Below, one piece after another: positions 8,338 through 16,160 of a stretch of DNA of 31,836 nucleotides (positions within the stretch are counted from its first letter, which is position 1; each line of letters begins with the position of its first letter). The notes under the pieces were generated by a model that made no database searches, was not told the origin of the DNA, and saw nothing but the letters and a program-made list of their open reading frames with translations. The DNA comes from JBCCFK01 sp965262315 (GTDB lineage Bacteria; Actinomycetota; Acidimicrobiia; Acidimicrobiales; UBA8592), in the NCBI GenBank assembly GCA_965262315.1, contig CBDHFJ010000055.1, positions 1-31,836 of the forward strand, in the 5' to 3' direction. The translations under genes and the position numbers were made by a program.

Positions 8338-9531
8338 TCAGTTCCGGGGCACGTCGACCCACGGGACGTCCTTGTCGACCCGAACGTCACCCGGCAGGCC
8401 GAGGACCCGCTCTCCCAGGATGTTCTTCATGACCTCGGTCGTCCCGCCCTCGATGGTGTTGGCCCGGGTCCGAAGGAACGCCTTGTGGGCAGCCGAGGGC
8501 TCGATCCCCGACGTCGGGTCGTAGCTCGGATAGAGCAGTCCATCGGCGCCGAGCAGGTTCATCGTGAACGAGGTGATGTCCTGGTTCAGCTCGGCCGAAG
8601 CAAGCTTCCCCACAGAGCCCTCGGGCCCGGGAGTGCCCAGCTTGCGGGCCTGGGAGGCCCGGATGTTCGTCAGCCGGAGGACCTCGGCCCGGGACCACAG
8701 CTGCATCAACTCGTCCCGAGCCGCGGGGCCCGCGCCCCGCTCGCGGTAGGCGTCGACGGCGAAGGCGATCGTGCCCGAGCCGCGGGCGGGAACGGTCCCG
8801 CCGATGGCGACCCGCTCGTTCATCAGGGTCGTGATCGCCACCCGCCAGCCGTCCCCGACGTCGCTCAGCCGCTCGCCGTCGGGGATCCGAGCGTCGGTGA
8901 AGTAGACCTCGTTGAACTCGGCGTCGCCGGTCATCTGTCGAAGGGGACGGATCTCGACTCCGGGCTGACGCATGTCGACCACGAAGTAGGTCATGCCCTT
9001 GTGCTTGGGCTGGTCCGGATCGGTCCGGGCCACCAGCATTCCCCAGCGGGAGCGGTGGGCCACCGAGGTCCACACCTTCTGCCCGTTCACCACCCACTCG
9101 TCGCCGTCGCGCACGGCTCGGGTCGACAGTCCGGCCACGTCGGATCCGGCACCCGGCTCGGAGAACAACTGGCACCAGATCTCCTCCCCCGTGAACAGGG
9201 GCCGCAGGTAGCGCTCCTGCTGCTCGGGACTGCCGTGGGTCACGATCGTTGGTGCTCCCATGCCGTACCCGATGGGGTTGGAGGCCCACGGGTCGGGAGC
9301 TCCGGCCGCCGCCAGCCGGCGATTGACGACCGTCTGGTGCCGGGGCCCGATCCCGAGACCGCCCCGCCCCTCGGGGAAGTGGACCCAGGCCAGTCCGAGG
9401 TCGAACTGGGCGCCGAGGAAGTCGTGGCGCGAGCTGGACGACGGGGGATGCTCGTCGAGCAGTTGGTCGAGACGGGACTCGACCAACTCGTCGGTTGCGG
9501 TCCCGGCGTTGGCGGAGGTGTCGGTGGTCAT
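8338..9531 (-). CDS. Acyl-CoA dehydrogenase
   Basis: A 397-residue flavoprotein that forms the alpha,beta double bond of acyl-CoA thioesters, passing electrons to electron-transfer flavoprotein. Seen: an N-terminal helical domain, the FAD/substrate region CQLFSEPGAGSDVAGLST, VNGQKVWTS of the middle beta domain, and the C-terminal helical domain ending ANTIEGGTTEVMKNILGERVLG, with the Glu of the EGG segment in the catalytic-base position. The type resembles the FadE-like proteins abundant in Actinobacteria that act on branched-chain, aromatic or steroid side-chain substrates; the exact substrate is unknown. The ATG at 9531 has a TACGGT box 9 nt upstream, two bases more than at the other leaderless genes. 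The next gene upstream is a flavin reductase-like gene. Confidence 0.9.
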   Translation of the reverse strand: MTTDTSANAGTATDELVESRLDQLLDEHPPSSSSRHDFLGAQFDLGLAWVHFPEGRGGLGIGPRHQTVVNRRLAAAGAPDPWASNPIGYGMGAPTIVTHGSPEQQERYLRPLFTGEEIWCQLFSEPGAGSDVAGLSTRAVRDGDEWVVNGQKVWTSVAHRSRWGMLVARTDPDQPKHKGMTYFVVDMRQPGVEIRPLRQMTGDAEFNEVYFTDARIPDGERLSDVGDGWRVAITTLMNERVAIGGTVPARGSGTIAFAVDAYRERGAGPAARDELMQLWSRAEVLRLTNIRASQARKLGTPGPEGSVGKLASAELNQDITSFTMNLLGADGLLYPSYDPTSGIEPSAAHKAFLRTRANTIEGGTTEVMKNILGERVLGLPGDVRVDKDVPWVDVPRN

Positions 9532-9540
9532 GATGGGCCA

Positions 9541-9546
9541 ACCGTA
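9541..9546 (-). promoter_or_regulatory. Possible -10 box (TACGGT) for the acyl-CoA dehydrogenase
   Basis: TACGGT on the minus strand lies 9 nt before the ATG at 9531, so the mRNA would have at most about two untranslated bases. The hexamer matches the other boxes but the spacing differs. Confidence 0.4.
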
Positions 9547-9587
9547 GTGCCGCCCGGGGAGTGGCCACCAAGCGGCGGTGGCCGGCC

Positions 9588-10142
9588 TCAACCCTCGTCG
9601 TCGAGCTCGGCCACCCGGGCCAGGAGCTCGTCCCGGACGGACTGGCCCTTCTCCCGGGCGTTGTCACCGGTGACCCTCCACCCGTGACGGGCCGAGTAGA
9701 GCAGGGGCGGCTCCCCCAGGCGGCCCTCGACCACGTCGACCACCCTGGCCAGGAACAGATCGTGGTCGAAGCGCTCGATCCGGTCGAAGGTCTCGCAGTG
9801 GAGCCAGGCGATCGAATTGGGCACGATCGGCCGGCCCTGGTCGTCGAGCGTGAGCAGTTCGGGAGCGACGTACCGGAACTTCCGGCCCGGATAGGAGAAG
9901 TACTGGCCTTCGCGGATCTGGTCGGCGGCGAGGATCGAGACGCTGAAACGACCGGCGGCGATCATCAGCGGGTAGGTGTCGTGCTTGGGGCTGACCGATG
10001 CCAGGACGATCGGCTCGTCGAACGAGATCTGGGACACCCAGTGCGACGTGTAGGCCCGGGTCACGCCACCGTGGGTGGCGGCCACGATCTGCACCCCCTT
10101 GATCATCTGGCCCAGGGAACGCTTCGTCGTGGGGTCGATCAT
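9588..10142 (-). CDS. Flavin reductase-like (FMN-binding split-barrel) protein
   Basis: A 184-residue protein of the flavin reductase-like family, which binds FMN and usually reduces flavin with NAD(P)H for a partner monooxygenase. Characteristic stretches are GVQIVAATHGG, the loop AYTSHWVSQISFDEP, VLASVSPKHDTY and RFSVSILAADQ. The C-terminus is short and acidic (ARVAELDDEG). An AGGAG lies about nine bases before the ATG at 10142, so this start is leadered. The gene precedes the acyl-CoA dehydrogenase on the same strand, separated by only 56 bp. A monooxygenase partner is not in the window, so the flavin acceptor is unknown. Confidence 0.8.
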   Translation of the reverse strand: MIDPTTKRSLGQMIKGVQIVAATHGGVTRAYTSHWVSQISFDEPIVLASVSPKHDTYPLMIAAGRFSVSILAADQIREGQYFSYPGRKFRYVAPELLTLDDQGRPIVPNSIAWLHCETFDRIERFDHDLFLARVVDVVEGRLGEPPLLYSARHGWRVTGDNAREKGQSVRDELLARVAELDDEG

Positions 10143-10214
10143 CGTCGGTGGCTCCTGGTCGGCGGCGTTGTCGTGTCGCCCCGAGCGTACGCGCCGCAGC
10201 CAGCCGTCCCCCGA

Positions 10215-11003
10215 TCAGTTGCGGTGGGCCCGGTACCGCCGGGCCTCGGCCTGGTAGGTCTCGGCCCGGGTCGGATCGAGCTCGACCAGGGCTTCGAGCC
10301 CGTCGACGGCCCGGTCGTGCCGACCGAGGGCCAACTGGACCCGGACGAGGTCGAGCCGGTCGGTGAGCGCACCACCCGGGACCTCGACCTGCAGGGCGAG
10401 AGTCGCCTCCAGACGGTCGAGCTCTCCCCGCTGGCGGTAGATGGCCTTGAGGTTGTTGAGCATCCGGTACGCCACCGCCGGGGTGGCGATGGGCCGGGTC
10501 AGTCGCTCCTCGAAGCGCAGAGAGGGGTGGAGGCGCGAGACCAGGGCCTCGCACCCGGCCAGGTCGAGCTCGGCCCCACCGGCGAACGGATCGAACCAGC
10601 GGTGGGGGGCGTCGCCGTCGCCGATCACAACGTGGCCCGGGAGACCGACGATGGTCAGGGCCGTACCGCGGCGCCGACCCACCTCGTGGGCGATGGCGGC
10701 GAGGGAGATCGGTATGCCGCGACCGGTGGCCAGGACCCGGTGGACGAACGAGTTGTCGGGATCGTAGTAGTCGACGGTGTTGCCGACGAGGCCGATCGAC
10801 CCTGGGCCGGCGCCGAACAGGTGGGCCACCACGGCGTCGGCGGACGGGCCGGGCGCCGAGCGGGCGAGGTCATCGAGGGAGGCGATGACCTCGTCCTCGG
10901 ACGGCGCCGGCCGAGCCAGCGACGCCACCGCCGCGAGCACGAGGTCGAGCCTCGGATCGGGGTCGAGGAGGATCGCTCGGAAACGGTCGGCGGCGGGTTC
11001 CAT
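10215..11003 (-). CDS. SirB1-like transglutaminase-core/TPR protein
   Basis: About 262 residues. The N-terminal half contains the pattern of the SirB1/transglutaminase-like core 2 family: DYYDPDNSFVHRVLATGRGIPISLA, then VGRRRGTALTIVGLPGHVVIG, then HRWFDPFAGG, with conserved His and Asp residues but no obvious catalytic Cys. The C-terminal half has TPR-like helices (AYRMLNNLKAIYRQRGELDRLEATL and LALGRHDRAVDGLEALVELDP). Function is unknown; the fold suggests a non-catalytic or peptidase-related role. The ATG at 11003 is chosen; an ATG at 11042 would add 13 residues. Neither has a clear RBS or -10 box. Confidence 0.75.
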   Translation of the reverse strand: MEPAADRFRAILLDPDPRLDLVLAAVASLARPAPSEDEVIASLDDLARSAPGPSADAVVAHLFGAGPGSIGLVGNTVDYYDPDNSFVHRVLATGRGIPISLAAIAHEVGRRRGTALTIVGLPGHVVIGDGDAPHRWFDPFAGGAELDLAGCEALVSRLHPSLRFEERLTRPIATPAVAYRMLNNLKAIYRQRGELDRLEATLALQVEVPGGALTDRLDLVRVQLALGRHDRAVDGLEALVELDPTRAETYQAEARRYRAHRN

Positions 11004-11082
11004 GGACCCAATGGTGCCCACATCGAACCGGGCCCACCGCATCGGGGGCCCACCCGACGCCCGAACGCCGACCGGCCGGCCG

Positions 11083-11862
11083 TCAGCGGCCGGTGAACCG
11101 GGGAGGGCGCTTCTCGAGGAAGGCGGCCACGCCTTCGGCGTGGTCGGCCGAGGCGAAGCAGGCGGCGATGGCCTGGCCGACCTCCTCGGGGCGCCGACGG
11201 TCGGCCGGGCGCAGGTGGTCGTCGACCGCCAGCTTCGCCGCCCGCTGGGTCAGTGGGGCGCGGCTGGCCATGATCCGGGCCTGGTCCGTCACCCACGCCT
11301 CCAACTCCGACGCCGGGCGGACGTGGTTGACCAGGCCCCAGCGCAGCGCCGTCTCGGCGTCGTACCACTCGGCGGTGTAGACGAGCTCCTTGGCCACCGC
11401 CGGACCGACGAGGTCGACCAGGCGGCCGAGGCCCGCTGCGCTGTACCCGATCCCGAGCCGGGCCGGCGGGAGGCCGAAGCGGCCGCCGTCGGCGCTGTAG
11501 CGAACGTCGGCTGCCAGGGCGAGTGCCAGCCCACCGCCGATGCAGTGGCCGAAGATCATGGCCGCAGTCGGCTTGGGGCACTGCTCGATGGCCGCGAGCG
11601 CGTCCTGGGTCGCCTGGTCGTAGCCGCTGCCCTGTCCCGGCCCGGTGTCGGCGAACTGCGAGATGTCGGCGCCGGAGACGAACGAGCGCTGGCCGGCGCC
11701 CCGCAGCACCACGACGTGGACGTCGTCCCGTTCGCCCAGCTCGGCCACCGCGGGCGGCACCGCCCGCCACATGTCGAGCGTCATGGCGTTGTGGCGCTCG
11801 GTGTGGTCGAAGATCAGCCACCCCACGCCATCGTCGATGTCGACCCGCACCGTTCCCGGCAT
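11083..11862 (-). CDS. Enoyl-CoA hydratase/isomerase (crotonase) family protein
   Basis: A 259-residue crotonase-fold protein. The oxyanion-hole regions are SFVSGADISQFA and CIGGGLALALAADVRYS. At the position where classical hydratases have the catalytic Glu of the QPE motif, this protein reads GLPPARLGIGY, so that Glu is missing. It may thus be an isomerase, thioesterase-like or otherwise divergent crotonase rather than a true hydratase. The start is the ATG at 11862 with a purine-rich AAGGGGA upstream. A TACCGT box on the minus strand (11903-11908) would give a leader of about 33 nt. It is divergent from the glycerophosphodiester phosphodiesterase gene. Confidence 0.85.
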   Translation of the reverse strand: MPGTVRVDIDDGVGWLIFDHTERHNAMTLDMWRAVPPAVAELGERDDVHVVVLRGAGQRSFVSGADISQFADTGPGQGSGYDQATQDALAAIEQCPKPTAAMIFGHCIGGGLALALAADVRYSADGGRFGLPPARLGIGYSAAGLGRLVDLVGPAVAKELVYTAEWYDAETALRWGLVNHVRPASELEAWVTDQARIMASRAPLTQRAAKLAVDDHLRPADRRRPEEVGQAIAACFASADHAEGVAAFLEKRPPRFTGR

Positions 11863-11902
11863 GATCTTCCCCTTGCTCGCCACCTGCTCGTCGTGGGCCG
11901 AC

Positions 11903-11908
11903 ACGGTA
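11903..11908 (-). promoter_or_regulatory. -10 box (TACCGT) for the crotonase gene
   Basis: Minus-strand TACCGT, identical to the plus-strand box 27 bp away that drives the divergent gene. Here the start codon is 40 nt downstream, so this transcript would carry a short leader. Confidence 0.4.
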
Positions 11909-11934
11909 GCCGATCGGCCGGGCACGCCGAGCGG

Positions 11935-11940
11935 TACCGT
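11935..11940 (+). promoter_or_regulatory. -10 box (TACCGT) of leaderless GDPD transcript
   Basis: TACCGT is followed by exactly 7 nt and then the ATG at 11948, matching the leaderless pattern seen elsewhere in this part of the window. Confidence 0.6.
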
Positions 11941-11947
11941 CGGTGCC

Positions 11948-12721
11948 ATGCCGTGGCCGTACCTGGACCACCCGACCCCGTTCGGCATGGCCCACCGGGG
12001 CGGGACCGACGTCGCCCCGGGCAACACCGTTGCCGCCTTCTCCCACGCCTGGGCCCTCGGCTACCGCTACCTGGAGACCGACGTCCAAGCCACCGCCGAC
12101 GGGGTCGTCGTGGTGTTCCACGACCACGACCTGGCGGAACGGACCGGCGTCGGTGGCCGGGTGGCCGACCGGACCTGGGCCGAGCTCGGGGACCTCCGGG
12201 TCGACGGGACCGAGCCGATCCCCCGCCTCGACGAGCTGCTCGACACGTTCGCCAACGCCCGATTCAACATCGATCCCAAGACAGACGACGTCGTCGAGCC
12301 ACTGGTCGAGCTGCTCCGGGCCCGGAGCGCGATCGATCGGGTTGGCATCGGCTCGTTCTCCGATGCCAGGATCCGGCGTGTTCGGGCGGCGCTGGGACCC
12401 CGGGTGTGCACCTCACCCGGACCTCGGGGCGTGGTGGCTGCCGCTGCGGCCGGTGGCCTGGCCCGTCGCCTCGGGCGAGCACCCCACGGACCACACGGAG
12501 CGGTCCAGATTCCCGTTCGGTTCGGCGGTCGGGAGATCGTCTCGGCCGGGCTTGTCCGGCGCTTCCACCGACTCGGGCTCCAGGTCCACGTCTGGACGGT
12601 CAACGACGAGACCGACATGCGGGCCCTGCTCGACCGGGGCGTCGACGCCATCATCACCGACCGGGTCGAGCTCCTCGGCTCGGTGCTGGCCGAACGCGGG
12701 GCCTGGCCGACCGGCGGCTGA
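11948..12721 (+). CDS. Glycerophosphodiester phosphodiesterase
   Basis: A 257-residue cytoplasmic GDPD-family enzyme that hydrolyses glycerophosphodiesters to glycerol 3-phosphate and an alcohol. It has the canonical metal and catalytic motifs: MAHRGGTDVAPGNT near the N-terminus, YLETDVQATADGVVVVFHD with the Glu-x-Asp pair and second His, NIDPK, and late in the barrel QVHVWTVNDETDM plus DAIITDR. There is no signal peptide. The start is fixed by the leaderless -10 box 7 nt upstream. It is convergent with the class III aminotransferase, with a 96-bp gap holding nothing recognisable. Confidence 0.9.
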   Translation: MPWPYLDHPTPFGMAHRGGTDVAPGNTVAAFSHAWALGYRYLETDVQATADGVVVVFHDHDLAERTGVGGRVADRTWAELGDLRVDGTEPIPRLDELLDTFANARFNIDPKTDDVVEPLVELLRARSAIDRVGIGSFSDARIRRVRAALGPRVCTSPGPRGVVAAAAAGGLARRLGRAPHGPHGAVQIPVRFGGREIVSAGLVRRFHRLGLQVHVWTVNDETDMRALLDRGVDAIITDRVELLGSVLAERGAWPTGG

Positions 12722-12817
12722 TCGGCCCGGCGGGGTGGGGGTTGCGGCGGCAGGGGCCGTCGCCGTGTCGGTGCGAGCCTCGTGCCGGGTGTGGCGACCG
12801 AACCACAGCGGAGCCCG

Positions 12818-14104
12818 TCAGCCGTCGATGCTGGCCAGTGCGCCGGTCATGGCTGTCAACCCTTCGGTGATCTCGGCTTCGGTGACGTTCAGCATCGGCG
12901 CGATGCGGATGACGTTCCCGTACAGGCCGCCCTTGCCCACCAGCAACCCCTCGGTCCGGCACGCATCCAGGAAGGCGGTGGCTCGACCCGGATCGGGCTC
13001 GGTCGTGCCCGGATGGACAAGCTCGATGGCCTGCATCAGGCCCTTGCCCCGCAACTCCGCCACCGACGGGTCGGCGTCGGCGACGGGTCGGAGGCCGTCG
13101 GCGAGCTGGCGCCCCCGAGCCAGGGCGTTGGCCTGGAGGTCGTCGTCGACGACGACGTCGAGGGTGGCCAGGCCAGCCGCGGCCGATAGCGGGTTCCCGC
13201 CGAAGGTCGAGAACGACGTGACCGTGATGGCGTCCATGATCTCGGCTCGGGCCACCACCCCGGCCAGGGCCGCCCCGTTGCCCACCCCCTTGGCGAACGT
13301 CAGCAGGTCGGGCACGACGTCGTGGGCCTGGTATCCCCAGAAGTGCTCGCCCGTTCGGCCCCAGCCGGTCTGCACCTCGTCGGAGATGAGCAGGATGCCC
13401 CGGGCGTCGAGCTCCTTCTTCATGGCAGCGAGGAAGCCGTCGGGCGGCGTCGCGAAGCCACCCACGCCCTGGATCGGCTCGGCGATGAGGCAGGCCACGT
13501 CACCGGCCGACGCCATGTCGAGGAGCTGGGCCAGGTCGTCGACACAGGCCTGGGTGAAGGCGTCGTCGTCGAGGTGACGAAAGGGGCTGCGGAGCCGGTA
13601 GCCGCCCTGGACGAAGTGGACGTCGAGCCCCGACAGGGCCGTGGCCGACCACGAGCTGTGGGACGTGACGGCCTGGGCCGTGAACGATCGGCCGTGGTAG
13701 CTGTTGCGCAGGGCCAGCACCTGGTTCGATCGCCGGTGGGTGGTGGCCAGCAGCAGTGCGGTGTCGTTGGCCTCGGTGCCCGACGTGGTGAAGAACACCC
13801 GGGCATCGGGAATGCCCGAGAGCCGGGTGATCCGCTCGGCCAGGGCGATCATCGGCTCGTTGAGGTACAGCGTCGAGGTGTGCATCACCTTGGCCGCCTG
13901 GGCCTGGACGGCGGCCACCACCCGGGGATGGCTGTGGCCGACCATCGTGGTCAACACCCCGCCGAAGAAGTCGAGGTAGCGCTCACCTTCGGCGGTGAAC
14001 ACGTAGCTGCCCTCTCCCCGGTCGATCGACAGCGGCGTGTCGTAGAACGGCTTGACGAACGACGGGAACACGGCCCGGTAGCGGGCCAGCAACTCAGACG
14101 ACAT
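12818..14104 (-). CDS. Class III (omega) aminotransferase
   Basis: A 428-residue PLP enzyme of aminotransferase class III. Seen: the phosphate-binding TSGTEAND (~108-114), NSYHGRS, LIAEPIQGVGG, the cofactor Asp242 in SDEVQTGWGR, and the Schiff-base Lys272 in FAKGVGNG. The overall pattern is close to alanine-glyoxylate aminotransferase 2 / beta-aminoisobutyrate-pyruvate aminotransferases, but the amino donor cannot be fixed from sequence. The ATG at 14104 is preferred because the minus-strand hexamer CATACT ends exactly 7 nt upstream, a one-base variant of the leaderless box. A gamma-glutamyltransferase gene starts divergently at 14253. Confidence 0.88.
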   Translation of the reverse strand: MSSELLARYRAVFPSFVKPFYDTPLSIDRGEGSYVFTAEGERYLDFFGGVLTTMVGHSHPRVVAAVQAQAAKVMHTSTLYLNEPMIALAERITRLSGIPDARVFFTTSGTEANDTALLLATTHRRSNQVLALRNSYHGRSFTAQAVTSHSSWSATALSGLDVHFVQGGYRLRSPFRHLDDDAFTQACVDDLAQLLDMASAGDVACLIAEPIQGVGGFATPPDGFLAAMKKELDARGILLISDEVQTGWGRTGEHFWGYQAHDVVPDLLTFAKGVGNGAALAGVVARAEIMDAITVTSFSTFGGNPLSAAAGLATLDVVVDDDLQANALARGRQLADGLRPVADADPSVAELRGKGLMQAIELVHPGTTEPDPGRATAFLDACRTEGLLVGKGGLYGNVIRIAPMLNVTEAEITEGLTAMTGALASIDG

Positions 14105-14111
14105 GACCCCG

Positions 14112-14117
14112 AGTATG
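14112..14117 (-). promoter_or_regulatory. Variant -10 box (CATACT) for the aminotransferase
   Basis: The spacing (7 nt to the ATG at 14104) matches the leaderless boxes, but the first base is C rather than T. Confidence 0.35.
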
Positions 14118-14252
14118 TCGGGTGACGACGACTGGCGCCTCCGGCGACGTGGCCCGAGCGGACTCTGACCCGCCCCGGCCGGGCCGGCGCCCTTGCCCGA
14201 TCGGTGACCCAGTGGTGAAGATGGCCGGGCCCATCCCTTCCCGGAGAGTGCC

Positions 14253-14387
14253 GTGACGCCGTCCCCACCACCCCGCACCGAACACGCCCGTCTCGCCACC
14301 GGCGGCATGGTGTGCACCGTCGACCACCTGGCCACGTCGGCCGGGATACGCCTCCTCGCCCGTGGCGGCAACGCGGTCGACGCCGCC
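14253..14387 (+). pseudogene. N-terminal fragment of a gamma-glutamyltransferase, cut by the sequence junction
   Basis: From GTG 14253, with GGAGAG a few bases upstream, the frame encodes the start of a gamma-glutamyltransferase-family hydrolase: LATGGMVCTVDHLATSAG followed by LLARGGNAVDAAV, which are the family's first conserved motifs. Family similarity stops after DAAV at about 14387, about 45 residues in, where more than 500 would be expected. The frame stays open for another 120 codons, but into sequence that is antisense to soxA. The gene is not decayed; it is interrupted by the join with unrelated DNA. Confidence 0.7.
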
Positions 14388-14426
14388 GTGGGCCTGCTCG
14401 ATGCCGTCCCCCCAGGCGCGGACGAC
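14388..14426. other. Junction between two unrelated genomic segments
   Basis: To the left, gamma-glutamyltransferase similarity ends at ~14387. To the right, soxA similarity (reverse strand) begins at ~14427 with the codons for GVGSDE. The ~40 bases between match neither protein in any frame I can recognise and are still GC-rich. Base composition and codon use change abruptly here. No direct repeat, tRNA gene, integrase or inverted repeat marks the point. Confidence 0.75.
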
Positions 14427-15222
14427 CTCATCACTGCCAACTCCGTAAGGGTTAGCGCGAATATTGTTCATGCAGCCTTTGAAGCGGCGGTGGATCGAGC
14501 CCATCTTCTGCCACTTGAAGCGGTATGTCGGGAAGCCGTTGATGTTCCCCTGGCTGAGATGGTCGGCACGGATCATCTTGCCGTAGTTGTCTTCGTGGCA
14601 ACCTGCGCAGGACATGTCGAGCTGACCGACGCGGGTATAGTAGATCTTCTTGCCCTTTTCGTAGAAGTCCTTGAACTTCCCGTCCGTTGCGACGCTCACC
14701 GGCATGCCGCGCGACTGCAGACCAACGTAGGCCGCCATGCCCAGCATCTGGTTTGACTCCCACTTCCAGGGCTTGGCACCCATGCGATTCTCACGGCAGT
14801 AGTTGACATGCTGCTGCAGCGCCTGGGGTTTGCCGGCTTCCTTGTGCCACTTCGGCATGGCGGCGCGGACGCCTTTCATCGACTGCGATGCATCCTGGGT
14901 GGCAACTGGCGCAGGCCTTGCCGGCCGAGCCATCAACCTTCTCCCAGAGCTCGGCACCAAGATCGACGAGCGGGAAACCCGGATTCTCGAAATCGTCCGT
15001 CTGGAACTTCTGGGTCTGCGGCGTACGAAACCGCCAGCCGGAATAGACGTCCTCGAAAGGCCCGTCCTTGGCTCCCTTGACCTTTGTGGTCAGTTCCTTG
15101 CCATCGACAATCAGCTTGTTGTCATTGGGATCGGCCATGACCGATCCCGCGCCAACGAGTGCTGCCACGATGCAGGCGCCCGAGAATTTCAGGGCGCTCG
15201 AAAGATCCGTCGACACGCGCAT
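14427..15222 (-). CDS. soxA: SoxA, diheme c-type cytochrome subunit of the SoxAX complex (3' truncated, one frameshift)
   Basis: SoxA with SoxX oxidatively couples thiosulfate to the SoxY cysteine in the periplasm. From ATG 15222, with GGAGG upstream, the protein has a signal peptide (SGACIVAALVGAGSVMA), then haem site CASCH, the conserved QSMKGVRAAMPKWH, a second haem site CAGCHEDNYGK, and RRFKGCMNN, whose Cys is the expected persulfide haem ligand. About 265 codons are present. The last ~25 residues are missing because the sequence switches at the junction. An extra base in the CCC run (14897-14899 on the plus strand) shifts the frame just after the first haem site. The gene follows soxZ by 44 bp. 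Confidence 0.9.
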
Positions 15223-15266
15223 TCTTTTTGTTCCTCCCCTCGTCGCCTGCATTCGCATGCAGACGA

Positions 15267-15590
15267 TCAGCCGACCTTGATTGACTTCTTTGTTGCGTAG
15301 GTCTTGCCGTCGTCATCAACCCAGATGAATTCGAACTCGCCGCTCTCAGGCACCTTCACATTGAACTGGAGGTATGGGTTCGCTGACACCGCCGGTTCGA
15401 TGTCGACGCTGAAAACTGGCGCACCGTTGAACTTGGCAGTGAACTTGTTGATGATTTTGCGCGGGATCTTTTCACCGGTCTTTCTGTCTTTGCGCTGGCC
15501 GGATTCCATCTTGTGGCTGATCAGCGTTTTGATGGTGATCACTTCGTCTTTTTCGGCGGTGCGCGGCACCTTCACTCTCGGCTTAGACAT
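15267..15590 (-). CDS. soxZ: SoxZ, sulfur-carrier partner protein
   Basis: A 107-residue intact protein. SoxZ pairs with SoxY to form the periplasmic SoxYZ carrier on which thiosulfate sulfur is oxidised. Typical features are the PRVKVPRTAEKDEVITIKTLISHKM opening region (only part is diagnostic: KTLISHKMESGQR), then NKFTAKFNG, FSVDIEPAVSANPY and the closing FIWVDDDGKTY. There is no signal peptide, which is normal because SoxZ is exported with SoxY. The ATG at 15590 has a GAGGAA RBS. It lies between soxY and soxA in one operon. Confidence 0.95.
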   Translation of the reverse strand: MSKPRVKVPRTAEKDEVITIKTLISHKMESGQRKDRKTGEKIPRKIINKFTAKFNGAPVFSVDIEPAVSANPYLQFNVKVPESGEFEFIWVDDDGKTYATKKSIKVG

Positions 15591-15644
15591 TCTTCAATTC
15601 CTCGAAATCAGTTCATTGCTGGTCGACGTTAAAACGAGACGGCA

Positions 15645-16098
15645 TTAGCCGCCGCAGCCGCCGATCGTGACCTTGACCTGCTTCTTGTCCATGTAGACTT
15701 CGCCGTTGCTCATCTGGGCGACGGCGACAACATTCTGCGTCTTCGCGAGCCTGATCCGCGTGGTCGCGCTGGCTTCTCCGCTCATTGGCGTGAAGTGGAA
15801 GGTTGCGACACCCGGTAGCGGGTTACCGTCGGCGAGCAACATGACGGACTTCACGTAGTCGTCCTTTGTCATCGGGCTTTCGACATCAACGGATATTGGA
15901 ACTGTATTGCCGTTTCCGCGATCTCCGGGGTAGTCAGCGAGACCTTGCCGGTCTTCGGTTCCTTGCCACCGGCGAATTCCTTGATCCGCTTTGCCGTTTC
16001 GTCATTTGCAGCGAAAGCCTGAGTGGCAACCCCGCCCATGCCGACGAGTGCGACCGAGCCCGCACCTAAAGCTATGAATTCACGCTTGTTGATTTCAT
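15645..16098 (-). CDS. soxY: SoxY, sulfur-carrier protein (two frameshifts)
   Basis: SoxY carries the pathway intermediates covalently on the Cys of its C-terminal GGCGG, which is present here. About 151 residues result after repair. The N-terminal region (NKREFIALGAGSVALVG) is a Tat-type signal with KR in place of RR, ending near QAFA. The mature part begins NDETAKRIKEFAGGKEP. Two missing bases must be restored: one in an A-run directly after the ATG (plus-strand T-run 16,093-16,095), and one in GGAAAC at plus-strand 15,913-15,915, which recovers EIAENGNTVPISVDVESP. An ATG at 15872 is internal and should not be used as the start. CTGGAG stands upstream of 16098. Confidence 0.88.
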
Positions 16099-16160
16099 CG
16101 AGATCACTCCAGGGTGTTTCGTTGTTGGGCCTATCGGCGCCTTAAACGTCATGCGATCCG

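Noticed and set aside
14388..14440. Horizontal transfer of a sox island into an actinobacterium
   Set aside because: There is no integrase, tRNA or flanking repeat at the join, and both interrupted genes are broken without any junction signature; assembly chimera is preferred.
14094..14960. A long minus-strand frame running from soxA through the junction, apparently a fusion with a novel C-terminal tail
   Set aside because: Similarity to SoxA stops exactly at the composition change; the tail is antisense to the gamma-glutamyltransferase fragment and has no domain.
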